Below are positions 45,232 to 54,482 of a stretch of DNA of 64,000 nt, piece after piece. Within the stretch, counting starts at the first letter, position 1; each line of letters opens with the position of its first letter. The translations under genes and the position numbers were made by a program. Under the pieces are notes generated by a model. The model saw only the letters and a program-made list of their open reading frames with translations. It did not search any database and had not been told where the DNA came from. This stretch comes from Thiobacillus sp. 65-1059 (GTDB lineage Bacteria > Pseudomonadota > Gammaproteobacteria > Burkholderiales > Thiobacillaceae): the NCBI GenBank assembly GCA_001897675.1, contig MKUE01000135.1:1-64000 (forward strand). The letters are read 5' to 3'.

Positions 45232-46028
45232 CTTTTCGCCGGCTGCGCATTCTGCTGCTGCTGGGGGTGCTGGCCGCAGCGCTCGGCTTCACCTGGCTGG
45301 AACAATCCATGGTGCGCGCCTGGCGGGCGCCGCTGGATGTGGTCGTGGTCCCGATCAACGGCGACGGCTCGGCGCAGGCGGCGCAGACGATCCGTACGCT
45401 GCAGGCGAGCGACTTTCACGACATCAATGCGTTTCTCGAACGCGAAACGGCGCGCTACGGCGCGAAGCAGTCGCCGGCGCTGCAAATCAGCCTGCTGCCG
45501 GAGTTGCAGGAGAAACCGCCCGCGCCGCCGCGCGACGGCAGCGTGCTGAAAACCGTGTTCTGGAGCTTGAAGCTGCGCGTGTGGGTGTATCGGCAGTCGG
45601 GGCAGTGGCTGCCGCAGCTCGGCAAGGTCAAGCTGTTCGTGCTGTACCACGCGCCGCGCGACGGCATCGCGCTGGATCATTCGCTGGGTTTGCAGAAAGG
45701 CTTGGTCGGCGTGGTGCATGCCTTTGCGGACCCCCGCCAGGCGCGCCAGAACAATATCGTGATCGCCCACGAACTGTTGCATACCCTGGGCGCGACCGAC
45801 AAATACGACGCCGAGGGCAGGCCGGTTTATCCGCAGGGTTACGCCGAACCCGGACTGCCGCAGCCGGTGCCGCGCCAACAGGCCGAAATCATGGCCGGCC
45901 GCCTGGTCAATGGCACCGGGCAGCTGGTGATGCCGCCCAGCCTGGAACAGTGCGTGATCGGCGCCATGACCGCGCGCGAAATCAATTTCGACGCAGGCTT
46001 CAGGCGGCGCTTTGCCTCAGCCGACTGA
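45228..46028 (+). CDS. Membrane-anchored metzincin-like protein
   Basis: 266 residues. An N-terminal membrane segment (about 6-24) precedes a periplasmic domain with HELLHTLGATD at 181-191. This fits the metzincin consensus HExxHxxGxxH/D with Asp as third zinc ligand and E182 as base. Met222 in AEIMAGRL could be the Met-turn. I do not recognise a named family. Translational coupling to the DUF748 protein suggests joint function in the envelope. The alternative is a conserved but non-proteolytic zinc fold. Confidence 0.7.
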   Translation: MTFRRLRILLLLGVLAAALGFTWLEQSMVRAWRAPLDVVVVPINGDGSAQAAQTIRTLQASDFHDINAFLERETARYGAKQSPALQISLLPELQEKPPAPPRDGSVLKTVFWSLKLRVWVYRQSGQWLPQLGKVKLFVLYHAPRDGIALDHSLGLQKGLVGVVHAFADPRQARQNNIVIAHELLHTLGATDKYDAEGRPVYPQGYAEPGLPQPVPRQQAEIMAGRLVNGTGQLVMPPSLEQCVIGAMTAREINFDAGFRRRFASAD

Positions 46029-46739
46029 GGCCGCCCGCCGCCGTTCGAGACGCGCCAGGCCGTAGTGGATGAATGCCAGCGCGGCGAGCACCGGGCCGAA
46101 CAGGTTGAGCAAGGGGACAAACTGCACCAGTCCGGTCAGCAGCCCCAATCCCCACCAGCCCGTGCGGTCGCTCTTGAACAGCGCCGCCATTTCGTCGGCG
46201 CTGGCATGTTCGGCGATGGCGTCGTAACGGAACAGGCGCTGGTTCAGATACGCGGCGGCGACGAAGGGCACGATCACGCCGACGCCGATCAGCCACAGCG
46301 GCAGGGTGGCCACCCACAAGGCGACAAACAGCACGACGGCGATCGCCGCATTCCACAGGCTGCCGACCAGGCCGCCGCCGTTTTCGCGCTTGAGCCCGGG
46401 ATAGTCGCGCCCGGCCACCAGGCGAATCAGCGCAGGCATGGCGAACAGCGCGGTGATGACGAGCGCGGTCAGCAGCACCAGCGGCACGAACAGCAGTAGA
46501 TGCAGCAGTGCCTGAATGCCGTGGGCGATCCATACCGGCTCGAGCCCGGCCAGCCAGGCCTGGACGCCGATGGCGTCGAGACCCAGCGCAATCCAGCCGG
46601 AGAAGGTGTGCCAGAAGGTCACGCCCAATACCAGCCACAGCAGCGCCGCGACCAGCATCGGCCACACCACCACCCACAGCACGCGCAGGCTGAACAGGTC
46701 GCGCAGCGCCCGTGCCAGCGCATCGAGGATGCCGCTCAT
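46017..46739 (-). CDS. EI24/CysZ-like membrane protein
   Basis: 240 residues with about six hydrophobic segments, and the EI24-type stretch SLWNAAIAVVLFVALWVATLPLWLIGVGVIVPFVAAAYLNQRLFRYDA. CysZ of this family is a sulfate permease, but many homologues have no proven role. Overlaps mog by four bases (ATGA) and is convergent with the metzincin-like gene, overlapping its 3' end by 12 bases. Confidence 0.85.
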   Translation of the reverse strand: MSGILDALARALRDLFSLRVLWVVVWPMLVAALLWLVLGVTFWHTFSGWIALGLDAIGVQAWLAGLEPVWIAHGIQALLHLLLFVPLVLLTALVITALFAMPALIRLVAGRDYPGLKRENGGGLVGSLWNAAIAVVLFVALWVATLPLWLIGVGVIVPFVAAAYLNQRLFRYDAIAEHASADEMAALFKSDRTGWWGLGLLTGLVQFVPLLNLFGPVLAALAFIHYGLARLERRRAASVG

Positions 46740-47290
46740 GCGCTCGCCCGCAGCGCGGATTTGGGGCGGAATGCCGCCACGGTGCCGGGCTGCGTTTCGA
46801 GGTAGGGTCCGCCGATCAAATCGATGCAGTAGGGCACCGCGGCGAACACGCCGTCGAGCGTTTCCTTGATCGCCTTGGGCTGCCCCGGCAGGTTGACGAT
46901 CAGGCTGGCGCCGCGGGTAACGCCGACCTGGCGCGACAGGATGGCGGTCGGCACGTACTTCAGCGACACTGCGCGCATCGCCTCGCCGAAGCCGGGCAGA
47001 ATCTTGTGCGCCACCGCCAGCGTCGCCTCGGGGGTGACGTCGCGCGGCGCCGGGCCGGTGCCGCCGGTGGTCAGGATGAGCGAACAGCGCTCAATGTCGG
47101 CCAGCTCGACCAGCGCCGTCTCGATCAGCGCCTGCTCGTCGGGGATCAGCCGGGTGACGAATTCGGCGGGATTGGCCAGCACTTCGCCGAACCAGGCCTT
47201 GAGTGCGGGCAGGCCCCGGTCTTCGTACGCGCCGCTGCTGGCGCGGTCGCTGACGGAAACCAGGCCGATGCGAACGGAATCGTGAGTCAT
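46736..47290 (-). CDS. mog: Molybdopterin adenylyltransferase
   Basis: 184 residues. Adenylates molybdopterin before Mo insertion. MoaB/Mog motifs: RIGLVSVSDRASSGAYEDRGLPALK, LILTTGGTGPAPRDVTPEAT and RGASLIVNLPGQPKAIKETLDGVF. The start MTHDSVRIG is the family N-terminus; a longer reading is possible but lacks support. Mo-enzymes such as nitrate reductase would need it. Confidence 0.95.
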   Translation of the reverse strand: MTHDSVRIGLVSVSDRASSGAYEDRGLPALKAWFGEVLANPAEFVTRLIPDEQALIETALVELADIERCSLILTTGGTGPAPRDVTPEATLAVAHKILPGFGEAMRAVSLKYVPTAILSRQVGVTRGASLIVNLPGQPKAIKETLDGVFAAVPYCIDLIGGPYLETQPGTVAAFRPKSALRASA

Positions 47291-47363
47291 GTGGTCAGAA
47301 AAGAGGGTTGCACGAGTGGCTGAATTTATCAGAATGGTGGCACTGTGGCTGAAGGAGGACAGG

Positions 47364-47855
47364 ATGAACCTGATCAAGACCGTGGTGGCGGCAAGCTGTT
47401 TGTGGGCGTCTGCGGCCTTGGCCGATCCGCCGCCGGGCTATCCGTTCGTCGGTTTCGACGCCGGCCTTGCGGCCGCGCGCGCAAGCGGCAAGCCGATCTT
47501 CCTGTACTTCGGGCGCTACGGCTGCGCATGGTGCGACCACACCAACAAGAAGACGTTTTCCGATGCCGCGCTAAAGAAACTGTACACCGCCAATTACGAG
47601 TTGGTGTATGTCGACGCCGAATCGGGAAAACGGCTGACGCTGCCTTCCGGCGAGCGCATCACCGAAGCCGAGCTGGGCGCGCGGCTGAAGGCGTTTGCCA
47701 CGCCGTTGTTCGTCTACCTGACCCCGCAGGGCGACAAGATCGTGCAGATCCCCGGCTTCAAGACGGTGCAGGATTTCCGCGACTACGACCGCTATGTGCG
47801 CGGCGGCCATTACAAGCAGAAGACCCTGCTCGAATTCCTGGGCGGCAAGTCGTGA
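47364..47855 (+). CDS. Exported thioredoxin-like protein
   Basis: 163 residues. Signal peptide ending at ALA-DPPPG. Thioredoxin fold with active site GCAWCDHTNKKTF (C54, C57) in the SoxW/thioredoxin_7 manner, and TPLFVYLTPQG as cis-proline region. Periplasmic disulfide or thiol chemistry. AAGGAGG supports the start at 47364. Stop overlaps the start of the propeller gene, so the two are produced together. Confidence 0.85.
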   Translation: MNLIKTVVAASCLWASAALADPPPGYPFVGFDAGLAAARASGKPIFLYFGRYGCAWCDHTNKKTFSDAALKKLYTANYELVYVDAESGKRLTLPSGERITEAELGARLKAFATPLFVYLTPQGDKIVQIPGFKTVQDFRDYDRYVRGGHYKQKTLLEFLGGKS

Positions 47856-49030
47856 GGGCGGCGGCGCTGTTGCTGGCCATGCTGGCTGCGCCGGCGCAGG
47901 CCGCGTGGGAGTGGAGCGAGGCGGTGACGGTCAATTCGGTTCAGGGGGCGGCGATCTTTCCCCATCTGGAATCGGCCAACCGTCAGGGCGTGGCGGTGTC
48001 GGGCGATAGCGTGGGCGTGGTGTGGGAAGACAACCGCGATGGCACGCCGCAGTGCTATCTGGCGATCAAGCCGGGTGCCGCAGCGGAATTCCAGCCGGAG
48101 ATCCGCTTGAGCCAGTCGGCCTGCTACGAGCCGGTGGTGCTTGCGCTCGGCGCGGGCCGCTTTGCCGCGGCATGGGAAGAGGCGGGCAGCGTGCATGCGC
48201 GGGTATGGCCCGGCGGCAGCGCGTCGAGGCTGACTACCGGCGAGGCCGCCCAGGTTACGCTGGCGGCCGGGGCGGGCAAGGTTTACGCGGCCTGGGCCGA
48301 GCAGGCCGGGCGGTTTCGCCGCATCGTCGTTGCCCGGCTGGCGCTGGCGGCGGACACGCTCGGCGTCGAGACGGCGCGGCCGGTCGAAGCGAAAGCGCCG
48401 TCCGACGAGCAGGGCTGGCCCGCGCTGGCGGTGGCAGGCGACGGCAGCGTGACGGTGGCGTGGGAGGACCGGCGCGATCGCCACACGGTGCCGTTGGTGA
48501 GCCACAGCCGCGATGGGCGCCGTTTTTCCCCGCCGGCCCGCCTGACCGACCACAAGAGCGGCAGCGTCGGCGGGCTGGGGGCGGGGACCGGCGCGATGCG
48601 GCCGACGCTTGCGGCCTGGGGACCGCGCGGCGTGGCGGCGGTGTGGCTCGACAAGCGCGACTTTCTCTCCGGCTATGACGTCTATGCGGCATTCGATCCG
48701 GGCAAGCGCCGCTTCGGCAAGAACCTGCGCGTGCAGGACAGCTTCGGCGACAACATGGCGCAGTGGCATGCGCAGGTCGTCGGCGACGCCAGCGGCCGGC
48801 TGGTGGCGGTGTGGGACGACGAGCGCGACGGCACGCCGGATGTGTGGCTGGCCGACTGGAATGGCAAAGCATTCGCTGACAACGTCGCGGTGCCGGCGGC
48901 GGCCGGCCCGGGCGCGCAGTCCGACCCGGTGGCGGCGCTGGATGCGGCCGGGCGCCTGCATGTGGTGTGGCTGGACCGGGACGGGCAGGCGGCCACGCGC
49001 ATCCGCTACGCCCGCGCCGAGCGGCGCTGA
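47852..49030 (+). CDS. Secreted sialidase/BNR-like beta-propeller protein
   Basis: 392 residues, GTG start overlapping the previous stop. Signal peptide ALLLAMLAAPAQA. Repeated blades of the form V-x-W-E/D-D-x-R-D-G (VVWEDNRDGTP, VAWEDRRDRH, AVWDDERDGTPDVW, VVWLDRDGQ) show a six- or seven-bladed propeller of the sialidase superfamily. The catalytic sialidase arginine triad is not evident, so it may be a binding protein. Its close coupling to the thioredoxin hints that the latter keeps its few cysteines in the right state. Confidence 0.75.
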   Translation: MRAAALLLAMLAAPAQAAWEWSEAVTVNSVQGAAIFPHLESANRQGVAVSGDSVGVVWEDNRDGTPQCYLAIKPGAAAEFQPEIRLSQSACYEPVVLALGAGRFAAAWEEAGSVHARVWPGGSASRLTTGEAAQVTLAAGAGKVYAAWAEQAGRFRRIVVARLALAADTLGVETARPVEAKAPSDEQGWPALAVAGDGSVTVAWEDRRDRHTVPLVSHSRDGRRFSPPARLTDHKSGSVGGLGAGTGAMRPTLAAWGPRGVAAVWLDKRDFLSGYDVYAAFDPGKRRFGKNLRVQDSFGDNMAQWHAQVVGDASGRLVAVWDDERDGTPDVWLADWNGKAFADNVAVPAAAGPGAQSDPVAALDAAGRLHVVWLDRDGQAATRIRYARAERR

Positions 49031-49038
49031 GCGCAGGC

Positions 49039-50016
49039 TCAGATCCAGCCGCGCCGCTTCAGGCGCCGGTACAGCACCAGCACGCTTATGCCGGTTGCCA
49101 GCAGCAGCGCCGGATAGGCCCACGGCCATTTCAGTTCGGGCATGTAGTCGAAGTTCATGCCGTAGAGGCTGAACACCACCGTCGGCAGCGCCAGCAGCGC
49201 GCCCCAGCCGGCCAGCTTCTGCACCGATTCGTTCTGCTTCACCGACAGCGACGCGAGATGGAACTGCATCGCGTCCGAGGTCGAGACGCGCAGATGGTCG
49301 ATGGCGGCCGACACGCGCACCGCATGGTCGTGGATGTCGCGGTAATACGCCCTGAGTTCCTTGGTGGACAGTTCCGGGTGCAGGCGAATCAGGTTCTGCG
49401 TGATCTCCTGCATCGGCTCGGCGGCGTCGCGCAATGCGGCCAACTCGCGCTTCATGGCGTATAGCTGTTCCAGCATGTCGCGGCCACGCCTGGCGCCGCT
49501 CATCAGCTGGCTTTCCAGCGACTGGAAGCGCTCCTGCATGCCTTCGATCACCGGCCTGAACTGGTCGACGATGAGATCGAGCACCAGATACAGCGCGTAG
49601 GGCGTGGCGGCCTTGATGCCGTTGGGGCAGCGCTGCAGGCGCTCGCTTACCCGCTGGTAGCCGCTGCCGCTGTCGTGGCGGATGGCGACGACGAAATTGC
49701 TGCCGACAAACAAGTGGGTCTCGCCGAGCTCCAAGTGCGATTCCCACAGTTGCGCAGTGCGCGTGGCAATGAACACGTGCCCGTCGTATTCCTCGAGCTT
49801 GGGGCGCTGGTGGGTGGAAATGGCGTCTTCCAGCGCCAGCGCATGCAATCCGAGTTCATCGCCGAGGCGCGCAATGGTCTGGCTGTCGGGGGATTTCAGT
49901 TCGATCCAGATGAAACGATCCGGCCGGCCGACATGGTCGCTGATGTCGTCAAAGGCGATCGCGCGGGCTTTGGCGTCTTGGAAGAGCAGGCAGTCGATGA
50001 TGGCCTCCGGCGGCAA
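49039..50016 (-). CDS. corA: CorA-family magnesium/cobalt transporter
   Basis: 325 residues. Large N-terminal cytoplasmic domain with a coiled-coil stalk, then two C-terminal helices. The pore signature YGMNF is followed by the loop DYMPEL and the last helix YPALLLATGISVLVLYRRLKRRGW. Positively charged C-terminus as in CorA. Pentameric channel for Mg2+ or Co2+; some members export Zn2+. Confidence 0.94.
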   Translation of the reverse strand: MPPEAIIDCLLFQDAKARAIAFDDISDHVGRPDRFIWIELKSPDSQTIARLGDELGLHALALEDAISTHQRPKLEEYDGHVFIATRTAQLWESHLELGETHLFVGSNFVVAIRHDSGSGYQRVSERLQRCPNGIKAATPYALYLVLDLIVDQFRPVIEGMQERFQSLESQLMSGARRGRDMLEQLYAMKRELAALRDAAEPMQEITQNLIRLHPELSTKELRAYYRDIHDHAVRVSAAIDHLRVSTSDAMQFHLASLSVKQNESVQKLAGWGALLALPTVVFSLYGMNFDYMPELKWPWAYPALLLATGISVLVLYRRLKRRGWI

Positions 50017-50400
50017 TGTGGAGATCGGTCCGGAATTCTAGCCCCTAATGCGGGATGCCTCCCACCGCGCCACGCCCGCAGGCGCCGCAGCCCGGCGCTG
50101 CCTTGGGTATTCCCGGACCGCGAGGTACACTCGCGGCACAATAAAAAGCGCTGCCCGATAACAAGCTACACGGAGACAACATGAGGAGAGTATGGTCGTG
50201 CCCGGCCCCGCTGCCGGGCGCTGCGGAACAGGCTGCCCCCCGCCCCCCTTGCGCTCTCGACGTGCCCGGCCGGCACGGTCTGCAGGCGACAACTGCCCGC
50301 TGGAATTTCGCTCCGAAGGATGAACCGCACGGTTCCGCTGTGCTGCGGGCGTTGCGTGCCGGACAGCCGGGTTTTCCCGGGCAAACCCGGGCGTCCGCGA
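50017..50400 (+). other. Long leader before the GGDEF/EAL gene
   Basis: 384 bases without a supported gene. A possible 75-codon ORF (50181-50408) has a fair Shine-Dalgarno but no recognisable family and is biased toward Pro/Arg/Ala, so I do not call it. A hairpin CCGGGTTT/AAACCCGG (50367-50390) sits 10 bases before the GGDEF/EAL start, which otherwise lacks a Shine-Dalgarno. No known c-di-GMP riboswitch core is visible. Confidence 0.45.
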
Positions 50401-52797
50401 ATGAGTGATTCGCTGGCCTTACGCGGCATGCGCTACAGCCTGCATGCCCGCATTCTGGCTACGGTGTGCGTGCTGGCACTGGCGATGTATCTGGTGACGC
50501 TGACGCTGCTGGGCCTGCCGTTGAAGGCGCGCGCGCAGCAGCATCTCGACGCCGGCGCCGAGCGCGAACTGGGCGCGGCCATGGCGGCGATCCGGGATCA
50601 GGTGGTGTCGCGCGATCGTTCCGCGATCGAACGGGCGCTCACGGCATATGCCGCGAACGCCAATATCCTGAGCGCGCGCTTCACGTCGCCCGAGTTTGCG
50701 TTCGAAGCGCGCACGCCGCCCGCGCCGCAAGCTTATCCGGCCTGGTTCGCCGAACTGCTCGATGCGCGCGCGCCGTATGCGCAGTCCGAACTGGTCGTGG
50801 GCGGCATCTCCCATGGCACGCTGGCGCTTGCGCTGGACGCCGGAGATACCGTACACGGCTTGTGGACGCTGGCGGTGCGCTTCACCTTGCTGACACTGGG
50901 CGGATTGTTGGTCTGTCTGCTGTTGTTGCGCGGCTTGCTGCAGATCAACTTGCGCGGCCTGCATACCCTGCGCTCGGCGGCGCGGGCGATCGAACTCGGC
51001 GATCTCGGCGCGCGCGCCAGCCTGGGCTACGGCTCGCCGCCCGAGGTGCGCGAAACCAAGCTGGTTTTCAATCGCATGGCAGACCATATCGGCCACTTGG
51101 TGGCTGAGCTGGAACGCAAACGCGACGAGTTGCTGGTCGAGAAGGAGCGCCTGCGGGTGACCATCGAATCGATCGGCGACGCCGTGGTGGTGACCGATGC
51201 AGATGGGGTGATCGAGTTTCTCAACCCCCGGGCGGAAGAACTGACCGGTTTCAGCAATGCCGATGCCCAGGGGCGGCGGGTGCCCGATGTGCTGCACCTG
51301 GTCAACGAGCAAAGCGGTGCGCCCGTCGTCAGCCCGCTCGAACTGGCGCTGCGGCGCAATGCGGTGATCGGGCTGGACAGCCATACCGCGATCCGCCGCC
51401 AGGATGGCACGACGATTGCGGTCAGCGATACCGCCGCGCCGATTCGATCCAGCGATGGCAGGGTGCAGGGTGGCGTGCTGGTGTTCCAGGACGAGAGCGA
51501 GCGGCGCAGCCTGATGCAACGGCTGACCTGGCAGGCCGAACGCGACCACCTCACCGGCCTGCTGAATCGCCGGGCAATGGAAGACCGGCTGGGCGCGGCG
51601 TTGCACAGCGTGCAGCATGAAGCGCGGCGCTTCATCTTCTGCTACATCGACCTCGATCGGTTCAAGCTGGTCAACGACACCTGCGGCCACCGTGCGGGCG
51701 ACACTTTGCTGCGGCGGCTGACAGCCCTCATGGCGCGTCGCGTGGAGGGCGGGAACCACTGTCTGGCGCGGCTGGGGGGCGACGAGTTCGGCCTGCTGTT
51801 CGTCGATGCCACGCTGCCGGAGGCGCTCGACCACATTCAGGGGCTGCGCGACGAGATCGGCCGCTTCCGGTTCGAGTGGGATGACAAGGTGTTCCGCCTG
51901 GGGGTGAGCCTGGGGGTGACCGAATTGCACCGCGGCATGACCGATATCGGCGAAATCCTGATGCAGGCCGACACCGCGTGCTACCACGCCAAGTCGCTGG
52001 GCGGCAGCGTCATCCAGGTGTACGAGAAAACCCATCCGGCGCTGCAGAAAATCAACGACGAAATGCAGTGGGTGGGGGCCATCACCAAGGCCTTCGAGGC
52101 GCACCGGTTTGTCCTGTATCGCCAGCGGAAAGTCGCGCTGTCGCCGGCCATCGCGACGCCGCATTACGAAATCCTGCTGCGTCTGCGCGGCGAGGACGGG
52201 GCGATCATTTCTCCGGGCGAGTTCCTGCCCGCCGCCGAGCGCTACGGGCTGGCGCCCAGTTTCGACCGCTGGGTGATCCGCAATTTCTTCGCCTATCTCG
52301 ACACCCATCCGCAGGACGAGGCCTGTTATGCGTTGAATCTGTCGGGACGCAGCCTGAGCGATCCGGGTACGGCCGAGTTCATTCTCGATGAAATCGGCCA
52401 GTACCATTTCGATCCCGCGCGGATCAGCTTCGAAGTCACCGAAACCGCCGCCATCGACAGCCTGGATGCCTGCGAACGGCTGATCCTGACGCTGAAGTCG
52501 CGCGGCATTCAGTTTGCGCTGGACGATTTCGGCAAGGGGCAGTCGTCGTTCGGCTATCTGAAACGCCTGCCCGTGGCCTATCTCAAGATCGACGGCGATT
52601 TCGTGCGCGGGATGAACCACGACCGGGAAAAGCTTGCCATCGTCAAGGCCATGCACACGCTGGGGCATGAACTGGGCAAGCAGACCATCGCCGAGCAGGT
52701 CGAAACCGAAGCCGAACTGAGCTGCCTGAAAAATATGGGCGTGGATTTCGTGCAGGGTTACTTGCTGCATCGACCGGCGCCGCTACCGGTGGATTGA
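50401..52797 (+). CDS. Membrane PAS-GGDEF-EAL c-di-GMP protein
   Basis: 798 residues. Two transmembrane helices (about 15-40 and 160-185) enclose a periplasmic sensor domain. They are followed by a HAMP-like linker (RSAARAIELGDLGARA), PAS (about 260-370), GGDEF (RLGGDEFGLLF, intact) and EAL (YEILLRLRGEDG, VTETAAIDSL, DDFGKGQSSFGYLKRLPVAYLKIDGDFV, EQVETEAE). Both active sites look largely intact, with EIL instead of EAL. It makes and/or degrades c-di-GMP. An upstream ATG at 50320 would give 825 residues. Confidence 0.92.
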   Translation: MSDSLALRGMRYSLHARILATVCVLALAMYLVTLTLLGLPLKARAQQHLDAGAERELGAAMAAIRDQVVSRDRSAIERALTAYAANANILSARFTSPEFAFEARTPPAPQAYPAWFAELLDARAPYAQSELVVGGISHGTLALALDAGDTVHGLWTLAVRFTLLTLGGLLVCLLLLRGLLQINLRGLHTLRSAARAIELGDLGARASLGYGSPPEVRETKLVFNRMADHIGHLVAELERKRDELLVEKERLRVTIESIGDAVVVTDADGVIEFLNPRAEELTGFSNADAQGRRVPDVLHLVNEQSGAPVVSPLELALRRNAVIGLDSHTAIRRQDGTTIAVSDTAAPIRSSDGRVQGGVLVFQDESERRSLMQRLTWQAERDHLTGLLNRRAMEDRLGAALHSVQHEARRFIFCYIDLDRFKLVNDTCGHRAGDTLLRRLTALMARRVEGGNHCLARLGGDEFGLLFVDATLPEALDHIQGLRDEIGRFRFEWDDKVFRLGVSLGVTELHRGMTDIGEILMQADTACYHAKSLGGSVIQVYEKTHPALQKINDEMQWVGAITKAFEAHRFVLYRQRKVALSPAIATPHYEILLRLRGEDGAIISPGEFLPAAERYGLAPSFDRWVIRNFFAYLDTHPQDEACYALNLSGRSLSDPGTAEFILDEIGQYHFDPARISFEVTETAAIDSLDACERLILTLKSRGIQFALDDFGKGQSSFGYLKRLPVAYLKIDGDFVRGMNHDREKLAIVKAMHTLGHELGKQTIAEQVETEAELSCLKNMGVDFVQGYLLHRPAPLPVD

Positions 52798-53000
52798 GCG
52801 CGAGCCGCCGGGCATGCCCGGCAATCGCATGTCATCCCGGCGATGCGTTTGCGTCTTTTTGCGAAGGGCCGATAGACGCAGCGCCCATGATCCATGCCCG
52901 TTTGCCGGGCCATGAGGACGCCATCCCTTCGTCGATGGCATCGCAGATGCGGCCATCGTTGCCTCCAGGTGCGAAGGGGTTTCTTATGCGTTCAACGAAG

Positions 53001-53025
53001 CCCTGTTTTGCGGCATGAAACAGGG
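53001..53025. terminator. Hairpin in the gap between GGDEF/EAL and algC
   Basis: CCCTGTTT (53001-53008) and AAACAGGG (53018-53025) form an 8-bp stem in the 280-base gap between two convergent genes. No T-run. The rest of the gap (52798-53000) shows only an imperfect GATGGC/GCCATC hairpin and no gene. Confidence 0.4.
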
Positions 53026-53077
53026 TCCACCGATGCGCCCGTCGCGAACGCGGCGCCGCCCCGCCGCCGGCCGGCAT

Positions 53078-54472
53078 TCAAAACGGCAATGCGAGGCCGG
53101 GCGCGGCCTCGTGGATCACGCGGCGGAAGTCGGCCTGGATGCGTTCCAGCGCCTCGGCGGTGTCGGCCTCGAAGCGCAGCACGATCACCGGCGTGGTGTT
53201 GGACGGACGCGCGAGGCCGAAGCCGTCGGCGTATTCGACTCTCAGGCCATCAAGGGTGATGACTTCCTGCGCGCCGGGGAAGCGCGCGGTTTTCTGCAGT
53301 CTGTCCATCAGCGCGTAATGCTCGCCCTCGGCCATCTTGATGTTGAGCTCGGGCGTGTTCAGCGTATCCGGCAGGCCGTGCAGGGTGGCGTCGATGTCGG
53401 CCTGTTTGCTCAAGTATTCGAGCAGCCGCGCGCCGGCATACAGGCCATCGTCGAAGCCGTACCAGCGTTCCTTGAAGAACACGTGGCCGGACATCTCGCC
53501 GGCCAAGAGCGCGCCGGTTTCCTTCATCTTGGCCTTGATGAAGCTGTGGCCGGTCTTCCACAGCAGCGGGCGGCCGCCGCGGTCTGTGATCCAGCCGAAC
53601 AGCTTGCGCGTCGACTTGACGTCGAAAATGATCTCGGCGCCGGGGTTGCGGGAGAGCACGTCGTCGGCGAACAGCATCAGCTGGCGGTCGGGGAAGATGA
53701 TGCTGCCGTCCTTGGTGACCACCCCGAGGCGGTCGCCGTCGCCGTCGAAGGCGAGACCGATCTCGGCATCGCTGGTTTTCAGCGCCGCGATCAGATCCTG
53801 CAGGTTCTTCGGCTGCGAGGGGTCGGGATGGTGGTTGGGGAAGTTGCCGTCGACTTCGCAGAACAGCTCTTCCACCTGGCAGCCCATGTCGCGATACAGC
53901 TTGGGGGCGAAGGCGCCGGGCACGCCGTTGCCGCAGTCGACGATGATTTTCATCGGCCGCGCGAGCTTCACGTCGGAGACGATGCGGGCGAGATATTCGC
54001 CGGCGATGTCGTGCTGGCGGTAGCCGCCGTCGCCGTGCGCGAGATCGTTGTTCACCAGCCGCTCGCGCAGCTTCTGGATGGCGTCGCCCGCCAGCGTCTC
54101 GCCGCCGAGCACCATTTTCAGCCCGTTGTAGTCGGGCGGGTTGTGGCTGCCGGTGACCATCACCGCGCTGTTTGTTTTCAGTTGATAGGCGGCGAAATAG
54201 GTCATCGGCGTGGCGACCATGCCGAGATCGACCACGCCGATGCCGGCCTTGCGGATGCCGCGCGCCAGCGCTGCGGCGAGGTCGGGGCCGGACAGGCGGC
54301 CGTCGCGGCCGATGCAGATTTCCTGCTGGCCGCGCGCCGCCGCCTCGGAGCCGATGGCATGGCCGATGGCTTCGACGATTTCCGGGGTGAAGCTCTTGCC
54401 GACGATGCCGCGGATGTCGTAGGCCTTGAAGATTTCCTTGGGGTATTCCACAACACGCTCCCTGAATGGCAA
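53078..54472 (-). CDS. algC: Phosphomannomutase/phosphoglucomutase
   Basis: 464 residues. Interconverts hexose 1- and 6-phosphates for exopolysaccharide and LPS precursors. Catalytic phosphoserine loop VTGSHNPPDYNG, metal loop AFDGDGDRLG, sugar loop AGEMSGHVFFKERW and phosphate-binding tail ADGFGLARPSNTTPVIVLRFEAD. Near the PNAG-like operon at 55.5-60.1 kb, which would draw on the same hexose-phosphate pool. Confidence 0.95.
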   Translation of the reverse strand: MPFRERVVEYPKEIFKAYDIRGIVGKSFTPEIVEAIGHAIGSEAAARGQQEICIGRDGRLSGPDLAAALARGIRKAGIGVVDLGMVATPMTYFAAYQLKTNSAVMVTGSHNPPDYNGLKMVLGGETLAGDAIQKLRERLVNNDLAHGDGGYRQHDIAGEYLARIVSDVKLARPMKIIVDCGNGVPGAFAPKLYRDMGCQVEELFCEVDGNFPNHHPDPSQPKNLQDLIAALKTSDAEIGLAFDGDGDRLGVVTKDGSIIFPDRQLMLFADDVLSRNPGAEIIFDVKSTRKLFGWITDRGGRPLLWKTGHSFIKAKMKETGALLAGEMSGHVFFKERWYGFDDGLYAGARLLEYLSKQADIDATLHGLPDTLNTPELNIKMAEGEHYALMDRLQKTARFPGAQEVITLDGLRVEYADGFGLARPSNTTPVIVLRFEADTAEALERIQADFRRVIHEAAPGLALPF

Positions 54473-54482
54473 TGCGTCGATT

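Noticed and set aside
50041-50400. c-di-GMP riboswitch upstream of the GGDEF/EAL gene
   Set aside because: No GEMM-like conserved core was found; only a GC hairpin near the start.
50181-50408. Small 75-codon ORF before the GGDEF/EAL gene
   Set aside because: Fair Shine-Dalgarno, but the peptide has no family features and looks like translated leader sequence; kept only as part of the leader description.
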